A stretch of 64,000 nucleotides of DNA from Arthrobacter sp. APC 3897 (GTDB taxonomy: Bacteria; Actinomycetota; Actinomycetes; Actinomycetales; Micrococcaceae), in the NCBI RefSeq assembly GCF_030407495.1, contig NZ_JASDDG010000017.1, positions 22,757 through 86,756 of the forward strand. Reading direction: 5' to 3'. Both the position numbers and the translations under genes were made by a program. The notes under the pieces are model-generated. The model did no database searches, was not told where the DNA came from, and saw only the letters and a program-made list of their open reading frames with translations. Below, piece by piece: positions 55,164 to 63,182 of the stretch. The first letter of the stretch is position 1. Every line of letters starts with the position of its first letter.

Positions 55164-55934
55164 ATGGAATTCAGCGACAACACCTCCCGGGGTCGGGACG
55201 GCAGCCCCCGCAAGCGCGGACCGGTGGAACTGCGCAGGGCCCAGGCCCGTGCTCCGCAGTCGGACCGGTACCTGCTTGACGGTGCGGACCAGACACATTT
55301 CACGCATACCGATCCGTGGCGGGTGCTGCGCATCCAAAGCGAGTTTGTAGAGGGCTTCGGCACCCTGTCGGAACTGGGCCCGGCCGTGAGCGTCTTTGGT
55401 TCCGCGCGCAGCTTGCCGGGGTCTGCGTATTACAAGCTGGGCGAAGAAGTGGGTCGGCTGCTCGCGGAAGAGGGGCTTGCCGTCATTACCGGCGGCGGCC
55501 CGGGATCGATGGAAGCTGCCAACAAGGGCGCGGTCGAGGCGGACGGACTGTCTGTTGGCCTCGGCATCGAGCTTCCCTTCGAAACCGGCCTGAACGATTG
55601 GGTGGACCTGGGCATCAACTTCCGGTACTTCTTTGTGCGCAAGACGATGTTCGTGAAGTATGCGCAGGGTTTCATTGTCCTGCCCGGCGGCTTTGGCACC
55701 ATGGACGAACTTTTCGAAGCCATGACGCTGGTTCAGACACAGAAAGTGACATCCTTCCCGATTGTCCTGATCGGCACTGACTTCTGGGGTCCCCTGATGG
55801 ACTGGGTCAAGGGCACCCTGCTGGCCGAGGGGATGATTTCCGGGAAGGACCTGGACCTGATCCACGTCGTGGATGATCCCGCGGAAGCCGTGGAACTGAT
55901 GATCACGGACAGCGCCGGGCACGTCTCGCCCTAA
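55164..55934 (+). CDS. LOG-family Rossmann protein (nucleoside 5'-monophosphate phosphoribohydrolase-like)
   Basis: 256 residues. The two diagnostic motifs are present: GGGPGSMEAANKGA (about 112-125) and PGGFGTMDELFEAMTL (about 173-188). LOG proteins split cytokinin-type nucleotides into base and ribose phosphate; bacterial ones may act on purine nucleotides. An N-terminal extension of ~75 residues, with RRAQARAPQSDRYLLDGADQ, is characteristic of actinobacterial members such as M. tuberculosis Rv1205. It precedes the dap-region block seen elsewhere (dapE-LOG order). Confidence 0.92.
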   Translation: MEFSDNTSRGRDGSPRKRGPVELRRAQARAPQSDRYLLDGADQTHFTHTDPWRVLRIQSEFVEGFGTLSELGPAVSVFGSARSLPGSAYYKLGEEVGRLLAEEGLAVITGGGPGSMEAANKGAVEADGLSVGLGIELPFETGLNDWVDLGINFRYFFVRKTMFVKYAQGFIVLPGGFGTMDELFEAMTLVQTQKVTSFPIVLIGTDFWGPLMDWVKGTLLAEGMISGKDLDLIHVVDDPAEAVELMITDSAGHVSP

Positions 55935-56009
55935 GCCAACGGCTCAGGCGGCGGGGAGCGCCGGTTGCCTGGTGGGGAGCACGGGGGTGCTCTCTGGCAC
56001 GATGGTCCT

Positions 56010-56387
56010 GTGACAACCTTCCTAGTCTTCGTGGCCGTTCTCGCAGCAGGCGCGGTGGCACTTGCCGCTACCGGGCGTCCGCCTTTCCGCAAACCCGGGA
56101 CCGTTCCAGGGGAGCCCGCATCAGCAGGTGATCCCGGTCTGGCGGAACCGGACCCGAGGCTGCCGCCGGTCCTGCTGCCGGAGAAGGTGCAGCCCGCTGA
56201 TTTGGGCCGGCTGAGATTCTCCGTGGCGTTCCGGGGCTACCGGATGGACCAGGTGGACGCTGTCCTGGAACGGCTGGAAGAGGTGCTGGCGGAAAGGGAC
56301 GCCGCGCTCGCATCGGTGCAGACCGCGGCGCAGGTTCCGCCCCGGGCGGGCAATGAAGAGCGGCCGGAACCGGGGGTGACGTCATGA
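56010..56387 (+). CDS. Membrane protein with DivIVA-like segment
   Basis: 125 residues from GTG 56010. One helix at the extreme N-terminus (FLVFVAVLAAGAVALAATG), a proline-rich linker of ~45 residues, then LRFSVAFRGYRMDQVDAVLERL, the DivIVA-domain start motif, and a charged coiled-coil end. The place before tag corresponds to M. tuberculosis Rv1209. Probably a peripheral cell-wall or division protein; no enzymatic motif. Its stop overlaps the tag start (ATGA). Confidence 0.75.
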   Translation: MTTFLVFVAVLAAGAVALAATGRPPFRKPGTVPGEPASAGDPGLAEPDPRLPPVLLPEKVQPADLGRLRFSVAFRGYRMDQVDAVLERLEEVLAERDAALASVQTAAQVPPRAGNEERPEPGVTS

Positions 56388-56962
56388 GTACTGTGGCAGG
56401 GTCCGACGGACTTCTGCGCTGCCCCTGGGCGGTCAGCAGTCCCGACTATCAGCGGTACCACGACGAGGAATGGGGCCGCCCGGTCACCGGCGAGGCAGCC
56501 CTTTTTGAACGCCTGAGCCTGGAGGCGTTCCAGTCGGGGTTGAGCTGGATCACCATCCTGCGCAAGCGCCCCGCCTTCCGCCGTGCCTTCGCCGATTTTG
56601 ATCCTGAGGCCGTGGCACGGTTTACGGATGAGGATCGGACCCGGCTGATGCATGATGCGGGGATTGTCCGTAACCGGGCAAAGATCGACGCCGTCATTGC
56701 CAACGCCCGGGCGCTCCTGGACCTGCCGGCAGGGGAGAGCCTGGAATCCCTGCTTGAGGCACACCGTGCTGATCCTGCGCGCCCCGCACCGCAGATTATT
56801 TCCGATGTCCCGGCTATCACGGAGGAATCCGCAGCGCTGGCCAAGGCCCTGAAAAAGCGCGGTTTCCGTTTCGTTGGACCCACCACCGCCTACGCGATGC
56901 TTCAGGCCACGGGGTATGCCAATGACCATCTGGCAAGCTGCTGGGTCCGCGATGGCGGATAG
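56384..56962 (+). CDS. tag: DNA-3-methyladenine glycosylase I
   Basis: 192 residues. Removes 3-methyladenine from alkylated DNA. Zinc ligands as in E. coli TAG: Cys13 and a histidine in RYHDEEWG (about 26), and the C-terminal HLASC (H-x3-C). Helix-hairpin-helix-type body with FERLSLEAFQSGLSW and ITILRKRPAFRRAFADFD. ATG 56384 overlaps the DivIVA-like gene; its own end overlaps the mannosyltransferase gene by 11 bases. Confidence 0.95.
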   Translation: MSTVAGSDGLLRCPWAVSSPDYQRYHDEEWGRPVTGEAALFERLSLEAFQSGLSWITILRKRPAFRRAFADFDPEAVARFTDEDRTRLMHDAGIVRNRAKIDAVIANARALLDLPAGESLESLLEAHRADPARPAPQIISDVPAITEESAALAKALKKRGFRFVGPTTAYAMLQATGYANDHLASCWVRDGG

Positions 56963-58208
56963 CACTGCCAGGCGGCGGGACGTCCGCCCGCCGTCGGCCG
57001 TCAACACCGCGCTGCTGCGGGGGCGGACGCGCCTTGCCTCGGCCTTCAGCAGCTGGCCGTGGTACGCGAGGGTCCTGGCCGTCTGGGCGGCCGCGCGCTT
57101 CTTCTCGTTCACGGTTTTTGTTGCCGTGGCTGCCCGGCAGGGACTGAACCCCTGGGGCTGGGAGGGAACGCCGTCGTACCTGGAATTCATCGGAGCCTGG
57201 GACAGCGAGTGGTATCAGCGCATCTTCACCGGCGGCTACCCGTCCGAAATCCCCCGGGACGAGTCTGGCCGGGCGCAGGAGAACGAGTGGGCGTTTTACG
57301 CCCTCTTTCCCGGTCTGGTCCGGGCGCTGGCAGCCGTCACCGGACTGGGCTGGGAGGTCCTCGCGCCCCTGGTGGCCACCGCCGCCGGATTTGGCGCGGC
57401 TCTGATGGTGTACCGCCTTTTCGCGCTGCGGGCCTCCTCCGGCACCGCACTCTGGGGCGTGGTGTTTGTGGCGGTCAACCCCGTGTCCCCGGTCCTGCAG
57501 GTTCCGTATGCGGAGTCGCTGAACCTGCTGCTGCTGGCGGCATCGCTGTACCTGCTGATCACCCGCCGCTACCTCTCGGCGGTACCCGTGGTGCTGGTGA
57601 TGTGCCTGTCCCGGCCGGTGGGCGTCGCTTTTGCGCTGATGATGGGCATTCTCTTTGCGCGCCGCTGGATACTGCGGCGGAAGGAAGCCCTTCCGCCGGC
57701 CGAGGCATGGCGGATGGTGGCCCTGGGCGGGGCTTCCGGGGTTGGTGCGCTCGCCTGGCCCGGGCTGGCGTGGTGGTACACCGGGGAAATGACTGCCTAC
57801 ACGGACACTGAAACGGCCTGGCGGGGGGACACCCTGCTGGTCTTCAAGCCATGGTTTGTGGAGGCGGAGCGGCTCTTCGGGCCGGACTTGGGACCGGTGG
57901 CACTGATTGCCCTGGTGGCCCTCGCCGTCCTGTGCCTCAATGCCGAGCCCGTGCGCCGGCTCGGCGTGGAAATGCAGGTGTGGTGTGCGGCGTATGTGCT
58001 GTACCTGCTGGCCTTCCTCAACCCGCTGACCAGTACGTTCCGGTTGTTGCTGCCGCTGTTCCCGCTGGGCCTGGCCCTGGCGTCCCTGAGCAGTTCCCGG
58101 GCCTACCGGACAACGGTTGCACTGGCGTTTATGGTCCTTCAGGTTGTCTGGGTGGCCTGGCTCTGGCGCTGGACTCCGCTTCCCGGCGGAGGGGATTATC
58201 CCCCCTAG
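56952..58208 (+). CDS. PIG-V-like membrane mannosyltransferase (GT-C fold)
   Basis: 418 residues from ATG 56952. About ten to eleven helices. The short external loop after helix 1 carries WDSEWYQRIFTGGYPSEIP, the acidic active-site loop of PIG-V/GT76-type enzymes, and FYALFPGLVRAL follows. It should transfer mannose from a polyprenyl carrier to a lipid or glycan outside the membrane. The last helices are well formed. It lies between tag and DUF3117, where mycobacteria have no such gene. Confidence 0.8.
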   Translation: MADSTARRRDVRPPSAVNTALLRGRTRLASAFSSWPWYARVLAVWAAARFFSFTVFVAVAARQGLNPWGWEGTPSYLEFIGAWDSEWYQRIFTGGYPSEIPRDESGRAQENEWAFYALFPGLVRALAAVTGLGWEVLAPLVATAAGFGAALMVYRLFALRASSGTALWGVVFVAVNPVSPVLQVPYAESLNLLLLAASLYLLITRRYLSAVPVVLVMCLSRPVGVAFALMMGILFARRWILRRKEALPPAEAWRMVALGGASGVGALAWPGLAWWYTGEMTAYTDTETAWRGDTLLVFKPWFVEAERLFGPDLGPVALIALVALAVLCLNAEPVRRLGVEMQVWCAAYVLYLLAFLNPLTSTFRLLLPLFPLGLALASLSSSRAYRTTVALAFMVLQVVWVAWLWRWTPLPGGGDYPP

Positions 58209-58365
58209 CATTGTGGCGCGGAACACAAGAAATTTCGTTTGGACGATGTTTGTGCGGAATAATGAAGGGCAATTGCCGCCGGAGCAGGTTTGAGGCCGTG
58301 CGACAGAAGGTTACATGTGTGACTGCGGGAGAGCCTGCAGCGCACTGTGAAAGGGGAACTGGAAC

Positions 58366-58533
58366 ATGGCAGCGATGAAACCGCGTACGGGTGACGGACC
58401 CATGGAAATCACCAAGGAGGGGCGCAGCCTCATCCTTCGGGTGCCGATCGACGGCGGCGGACGGCTGGTCGTCGAACTCAATGCCGAGGAAGCCGGCAAG
58501 CTCAAGGATTGCCTGCTGGGCGCTACGGGCTAG
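58366..58533 (+). CDS. DUF3117 small protein
   Basis: 55 residues from ATG 58366 to TAG 58531-58533, with AAGGGGAACTGGA upstream. The sequence contains MKPRTGDGPMEITKEGRSL and IDGGGRLVVELNAEEAGKL, the DUF3117 signature known from nearly all actinobacteria (Rv1211 in M. tuberculosis). Beta-rich, soluble, function unknown. The leucyl-aminopeptidase gene follows after 12 bases, so the two are co-transcribed. Confidence 0.93.
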   Translation: MAAMKPRTGDGPMEITKEGRSLILRVPIDGGGRLVVELNAEEAGKLKDCLLGATG

Positions 58534-58545
58534 GAAGCGAAACCA

Positions 58546-60201
58546 ATGCAGCGACTCCCCAAAGGATCCTCACCAGCCACCTCCGCAGCAGGGGAGGCGC
58601 CGGGGACCGAAGTGCCCGGCATCGCCATGACGGCGGTGACGGCAGCGGATCAGTTGCAGGCCGGTACCGGTGCCCCCACCACCGGTACCGGGCTGCGGCC
58701 CGCACCCGGGGAAGAAGTGGACGTCCTGGCCGTTGCCATCGCCGCCGCTCCTGAAACCTCGCCCCGGGAGGACTCCGAAGAGTCGCTGCACCCCACGCCC
58801 CAGCCCCGCCGGGGTGCCGTGGAAACGGCCCTCTGGTACGGAGTGGACGTAGCTGCCCGTGCGGCCACGGCAGGCGTTACCGGCAAGGCCGGTGAAACGC
58901 TGCTGGTGGAACCGCCGTCGGATCGGGCAGCGGACCTTCCGGCCAAACTGATTTTCGTAGGCGTGGGTGATGAGTCCGTTCAGAGCCTGCGCCGCGCGGG
59001 AGCGGCACTGGCCCGTGCTGCCCGGGGCGCGAACCGGGTACGCGCCGCGGTGGTTGACGGGCTCGGTGCCGCCGCACAACAGGCCTTCCTTGAGGGCTTC
59101 CTGCTGGGCGGATACCAGGCACCCCGGCAGGGAAAAACACCTGCGGGGCCCTCCATGGCCCGCGCCATGGAAGTCACCGGACTGGACGCGGAGGCGCTCC
59201 GGCTGGCACTGGTCACGGCCCGGGCCGTATGGCTGGCAAGGGATCTCACCAACCTTCCGCCGGACACCGCAACTCCAGACTGGATGGCGGCACAAAGCCG
59301 TGCTGTCGCGGAGCGCGCGGGCCTGGAGATCACCGTCCTGGAAGAGGCTGAACTCCTGCAGCAGGGATTCGGCGGCCTGACGGCAGTTGGCTCCGGCTCT
59401 GCGAATCCGCCGCGCCTGGTGCAGGTGACGTACCAGCCTTCCGCGGAGACTGCGGAACACGTTGTCCTGGTGGGTAAAGGGATCACTTTTGACTCCGGCG
59501 GCATCTCCCTGAAGCCCCGTGACGCCATGATGTCCATGAAGATGGACATGGCCGGGGCCGCCGTGGTGCTCGCTGCTGTTGAAGCCGCCGCCGAGCTGGA
59601 ACTGCCGCACCGGGTGACGGGCATCCTGGCCCTGGCGGAAAATGCCATCGGCGCGTCGGCTTACCGGCCCGGTGACGTTGTCACCACCTACGGCGGAACG
59701 ACCGTGGAGATCGGGAACACTGACGCTGAGGGCCGGATGGTCCTTGCCGACGCCCTGGCCTACGCTGCAGCAGGACTTGCCCCGGACGTTCTGGTGGATA
59801 TTGCCACCCTGACGGGAGCTGCAGCCCTGGGCCTGGGCCAGCAGTACGGTGCCGTGTTCTCCAATGCCCCGGTCCTGCTGGAGGCGCTGGAACAGGCGGG
59901 CGAGGCTTCCGGGGACCGGGTCTGGCCGCTGCCCCTTGTCCATGAGTATGACTACGCCCTGAACTCGCAGACAGCGGATGTGGCGCATGTGGCTCCGCCG
60001 GCGCTCAAGTTCGGCGCCGGGGCAATAGTGGCCGCACTCTTCCTGGAAAAGTTCGTTGACGGCGTTCCCTGGGCACACCTGGACATTGCCGGGCCGATGA
60101 GCGCGCGGGCAGACAAGCACGAAATTGCCAAGGGCGCCACCGGATTCGGCACCAGGCTGCTGATCAGTTTCCTCAGGGACCTGCCGGCTCTCCGTCCCTG
60201 A
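58546..60201 (+). CDS. pepA: Leucyl aminopeptidase (M17)
   Basis: 551 residues from ATG 58546, with AGGAAG upstream. A hexameric zinc/manganese peptidase removing N-terminal residues. The catalytic domain has VGKGITFDSGGISLKP, MKMDMAGAAVVL and the family signature NTDAEGRMVLADALAY, with lysines, aspartates and glutamate of both metal sites. The first ~80 residues are a Pro/Thr/Ala-rich extension beyond the usual N-domain, longer than in E. coli PepA. The C-terminal part ends HEIAKGATGFGTRLLI. Confidence 0.94.
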   Translation: MQRLPKGSSPATSAAGEAPGTEVPGIAMTAVTAADQLQAGTGAPTTGTGLRPAPGEEVDVLAVAIAAAPETSPREDSEESLHPTPQPRRGAVETALWYGVDVAARAATAGVTGKAGETLLVEPPSDRAADLPAKLIFVGVGDESVQSLRRAGAALARAARGANRVRAAVVDGLGAAAQQAFLEGFLLGGYQAPRQGKTPAGPSMARAMEVTGLDAEALRLALVTARAVWLARDLTNLPPDTATPDWMAAQSRAVAERAGLEITVLEEAELLQQGFGGLTAVGSGSANPPRLVQVTYQPSAETAEHVVLVGKGITFDSGGISLKPRDAMMSMKMDMAGAAVVLAAVEAAAELELPHRVTGILALAENAIGASAYRPGDVVTTYGGTTVEIGNTDAEGRMVLADALAYAAAGLAPDVLVDIATLTGAAALGLGQQYGAVFSNAPVLLEALEQAGEASGDRVWPLPLVHEYDYALNSQTADVAHVAPPALKFGAGAIVAALFLEKFVDGVPWAHLDIAGPMSARADKHEIAKGATGFGTRLLISFLRDLPALRP

Positions 60202-60224
60202 GGGCAGGGGCTGCTGAGCTCCGG

Positions 60225-60860
60225 CTAGCTGATCTTGACTGCCAGAAGCAGGCCGTCACCGGTGGGCAGCAGCGAGGATACAAGGGACTCATCGTCCCGG
60301 ATCGCTTTTCCGACTCTGCGCATGGTGTTGGTGGTTTCCTCGCGGATGGCCGGGTCGGAGACCTTCCCGTGGTCCAGGGCATCGTTGACCACCAGCAGTC
60401 CGCCGGGCTTGAGCAGGCGGACGGCCTGTGTCACGTAGAGCGGAAACGACGGCTTGTCCGCGTCGATGAAAACCATGTCGTAAGCTCCGTCGGTGAGCCG
60501 CGGAAGGACCTCAGCGGCACGGCCCGAGATGGTGCGGGTCCGGTTACCGGGAACCCCGGCTTCGCGGTAGGCCTCACGCGCCGCCCGCAGATGGTCGACG
60601 TCGGAATCAATGGTGGTCAAAACGGACTGGCGTCCCAGACCCCGCAGCAGGCACACACCGGAGACGCCGGCACCCGTGCCCACCTCCACCACGGTCTGGG
60701 CCTTGGACGCTGCGGCGAGAACCGTCAGCGCAGCGCCGACGCCGGGTGAAACAGGCGAAACGCCAAGTTCGTAGGACCGTTCCCGCGCACGCAGCAGTAC
60801 CTCGTCCTCGAAAGGCAACCCCTCCGTGTAGGACCAGCTGGTCTGCTTGTCGGCGCTCAT
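60225..60860 (-). CDS. O-methyltransferase, SAM-dependent
   Basis: 211 residues from ATG 60860; ATG 60875 is an alternative. A class-I SAM methyltransferase of the caffeoyl-CoA/catechol type: motif I VVEVGTGAGVSGVCLLRGL (about 57-75), then TTIDSDVDHLRAAREAYREAG, and motif post-I MVFIDADKPSFPLYV. Position upstream of and divergent from sigE is the same as Rv1220c in M. tuberculosis. Substrate unknown. Confidence 0.92.
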   Translation of the reverse strand: MSADKQTSWSYTEGLPFEDEVLLRARERSYELGVSPVSPGVGAALTVLAAASKAQTVVEVGTGAGVSGVCLLRGLGRQSVLTTIDSDVDHLRAAREAYREAGVPGNRTRTISGRAAEVLPRLTDGAYDMVFIDADKPSFPLYVTQAVRLLKPGGLLVVNDALDHGKVSDPAIREETTNTMRRVGKAIRDDESLVSSLLPTGDGLLLAVKIS

Positions 60861-61102
60861 TCGTGTCACTTTCATTTGATGGATAACCACTGTCAGTCAA
60901 GCTTAGGGCCCGACGGCGGCCTGGTTGGCTTTGCGGGGCACGAGCCGCGGCAGCCGGCAAAACGCCGCTCTTGTGCGCGCACGGCAAGAGTGCTAACAGC
61001 GAATTCCCAGACTGATGCGTCAACATAATTATGCAGGACGCCACCGGGGGCTTCGTCTCACCAGGTGCCGGATGACATTACTTCACGGGAAGGAGGGCGG
61101 CC

Positions 61103-61708
61103 ATGTCCACGACCTCAACAGCCGGCGGACCAGCTGACTCCGAATGGGTACGGCCCACCTGGGAAGAAGTAGTACAGGCTCACTCAGCCAAAGTGTATCG
61201 GCTGGCCTACCGCCTGACCGGGAACCGGCACGACGCCGAAGACCTCACGCAGGAGGTCTTTGTCCGTGTCTTCCGCTCCCTGGACAAATTCCAGCCCGGA
61301 ACCCTGGACGGGTGGCTGCACCGCATCACCACCAACCTCTTCCTGGACCAGGCGCGGCGCAAGAGCCGCATCAGGTTCGACGGGATGACAGAAGAGGCAG
61401 AGAGCCGTCTGCCCAGCAACGGGCCGGGACCGGAGCGAAGCTTTGAGTTCAATAACCTGGACGTGGACATTGCCCGGGCACTGGATGAACTTCCGCCCGA
61501 CTTCAGGGCTGCCGTAGTCCTGTGCGATCTTGAGGGACTTTCCTATGACGAAGTGGCCCGTGCCCTGGGCGTCAAGCTTGGAACGGTCCGCTCCCGGATC
61601 CACCGCGGCCGCACCATGCTGAAAGAGAAACTGGCACACCGGGACCCGCAGGTCCGCACCCTCTCCGGACCGCGGCTCAAGCTGCCGCGGGTGGCAGGCG
61701 CCAGCTGA
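61103..61708 (+). CDS. sigE: RNA polymerase ECF sigma factor SigE
   Basis: 201 residues from ATG 61103, preceded by GGAAGGAGGG. Region 2: [26 protein letters not shown] and [18 protein letters not shown], described in two pieces. Region 4: [23 protein letters not shown], then [22 protein letters not shown] sigma factors of this branch govern cell-envelope stress in actinobacteria. The zinc-finger anti-sigma gene follows after 5 bases. The 242-base upstream region must hold its promoter; a CATAAT at 61024-61029 is a weak -10 candidate. Confidence 0.95.
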   Translation: MSTTSTAGGPADSEWVRPTWEEVVQAHSAKVYRLAYRLTGNRHDAEDLTQEVFVRVFRSLDKFQPGTLDGWLHRITTNLFLDQARRKSRIRFDGMTEEAESRLPSNGPGPERSFEFNNLDVDIARALDELPPDFRAAVVLCDLEGLSYDEVARALGVKLGTVRSRIHRGRTMLKEKLAHRDPQVRTLSGPRLKLPRVAGAS

Positions 61709-61713
61709 AATCC

Positions 61714-62646
61714 ATGCGACACCCCACACGACTTTTGCAGGAGTACCTTGACGGCCGGACGAGCCCGGCCCGCACCGCTGCGCTGCAGTCACACCTCTCG
61801 CGGTGCGCCCGCTGCCGTTCGGAAGCAGCCCGGGAGCGCCGGCTGAGGGCCCGCCTGAGCTCCTTCGCAGTTCCTGAACCGGGTCCTGAGCTGCGTGAAC
61901 GCATCGAACGCACGGCACGCCCGGCAGGCGGCGGCGCACCGGACGGTTACGCGGCACGGCCGCATGCTGGCTCCGGCCGCCGGCGGCTCGCAACCGCAGC
62001 GGGAGTAGTGGCCGCCGCCGTTGGGCTGGCCCTTTCCACCGCATACCTGCTGGGCGGATGGGCCCAGTCGCCGGCAAACCAGCAGGCCGCGCCGGGCTTA
62101 GCCGATGTATGGCATGACGTGACCGGGGGAGGCGGGGATGATCAGCTCGCCCCTGAACAGCTCGCGGAACTGCGGTCCCGGGGGTGGGTCTGCCCGGAGC
62201 TGGCCTCGGCGGGAATGGCACTGGCGGAGGCCCGCACGGCCATGGTTGATGAGGAACCGGCGGTCATCATGACCTTGGAAGGCAACGGAACCAGGGTGAC
62301 TGTCTATGAGACCCACCCTGCCTCCTGGTCCGAAGAAACCGTGGTGGACGGTGTCAGCGGGAAACCGGTCACAGAGGAAGGGTTCATCCTGCAGGACCAG
62401 CGTCCGGGACAGCCGCAGGTATGGACTCACCCCCAGCGTCCCCACCATGCAGTCGTGGCCTCGAAGCGGGTTACCTACACTGTGGACGTGTCTCCGTCCG
62501 GGGAGATCCTGCATGAAGCTGTCAGCGAGATTTCCCTGACCGAGTCCTCGCGGCTGGCGCTGCACGCCCGGGAGAGGGCCCAAGGCGTATGGGAGCGCAT
62601 CAAGAGCGGCTTGTCCGTAATGACAGGGGCCGGGGGGCAGGGTTGA
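61714..62646 (+). CDS. Zinc-finger anti-sigma factor (RseA-like)
   Basis: 310 residues. The N-terminal ZAS-like motif is H-x3-C-x2-C in HLSRCARCRSEA (about 27-38), which binds zinc and holds SigE. A membrane helix lies at about 93-112 (AAGVVAAAVGLALSTAYLL), then an external domain of ~190 residues. This makes it an envelope-stress sensor as in the SigE-RseA pair. It is longer than the mycobacterial RseA, owing to the external part. Five bases from sigE. TatB follows after 73 bases. Confidence 0.9.
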   Translation: MRHPTRLLQEYLDGRTSPARTAALQSHLSRCARCRSEAARERRLRARLSSFAVPEPGPELRERIERTARPAGGGAPDGYAARPHAGSGRRRLATAAGVVAAAVGLALSTAYLLGGWAQSPANQQAAPGLADVWHDVTGGGGDDQLAPEQLAELRSRGWVCPELASAGMALAEARTAMVDEEPAVIMTLEGNGTRVTVYETHPASWSEETVVDGVSGKPVTEEGFILQDQRPGQPQVWTHPQRPHHAVVASKRVTYTVDVSPSGEILHEAVSEISLTESSRLALHARERAQGVWERIKSGLSVMTGAGGQG

Positions 62647-62719
62647 CGCCATCCGCAGTAAACCGTGCGTCCGGTGCCGGAACTGGCCTGTGGTGCAGCA
62701 GGAAAGGTAGTCTTCACAG

Positions 62720-63145
62720 GTGATCGGAATCAACGGCTATGAGCTGCTCGTCCTGGCGATCCTCGCTGTGGCGGTGCTGGGTCCCGAAAGGCTGCCGGAA
62801 TACGCCTCCCAGCTAGCGCGGCTGGTCCGTGAAGTGCGGCGGATGGCCACCGGTGCCCGGGAACAGCTTCGGGAAGAGGTTGGCCCCGAAATTGACGAAG
62901 TGGACTGGCGCAAGCTTGATCCGCGGCAATATGACCCGCGCCGGATCATTAAGGAAGCACTCCTGGATGATTTCGAGGACGCCGTTAAGCCTGTGAGTGC
63001 GCGTCCCGCGCCTGCTGCGCCGCAGGCAACCGCAGCCGGCCCCGGTGCTGACCGCGCCGCTGCATCCAACGGGGCACCGGCCGTGAAGCCGCTCATGCGG
63101 CTGCAGGACGGGGACCCGGCGCCCTTTGACACCGAAGCCACGTAA
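62720..63145 (+). CDS. tatB: Sec-independent protein translocase TatB
   Basis: 141 residues from GTG 62720. An N-terminal helix with ILAVAVLGPERLPEYASQL (the TatB LGPERLP motif), then an amphipathic helix RLVREVRRMATGAREQLREE, and a soluble Ala/Pro-rich tail. It forms the receptor of the twin-arginine system with TatC, which is not in the window. Placed after sigE and its anti-sigma gene as in other actinobacteria. Confidence 0.94.
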   Translation: MIGINGYELLVLAILAVAVLGPERLPEYASQLARLVREVRRMATGAREQLREEVGPEIDEVDWRKLDPRQYDPRRIIKEALLDDFEDAVKPVSARPAPAAPQATAAGPGADRAAASNGAPAVKPLMRLQDGDPAPFDTEAT

Positions 63146-63182
63146 ACACGCCGAGAACCCGGAGCAGCGGGTCAGGGGGCTC

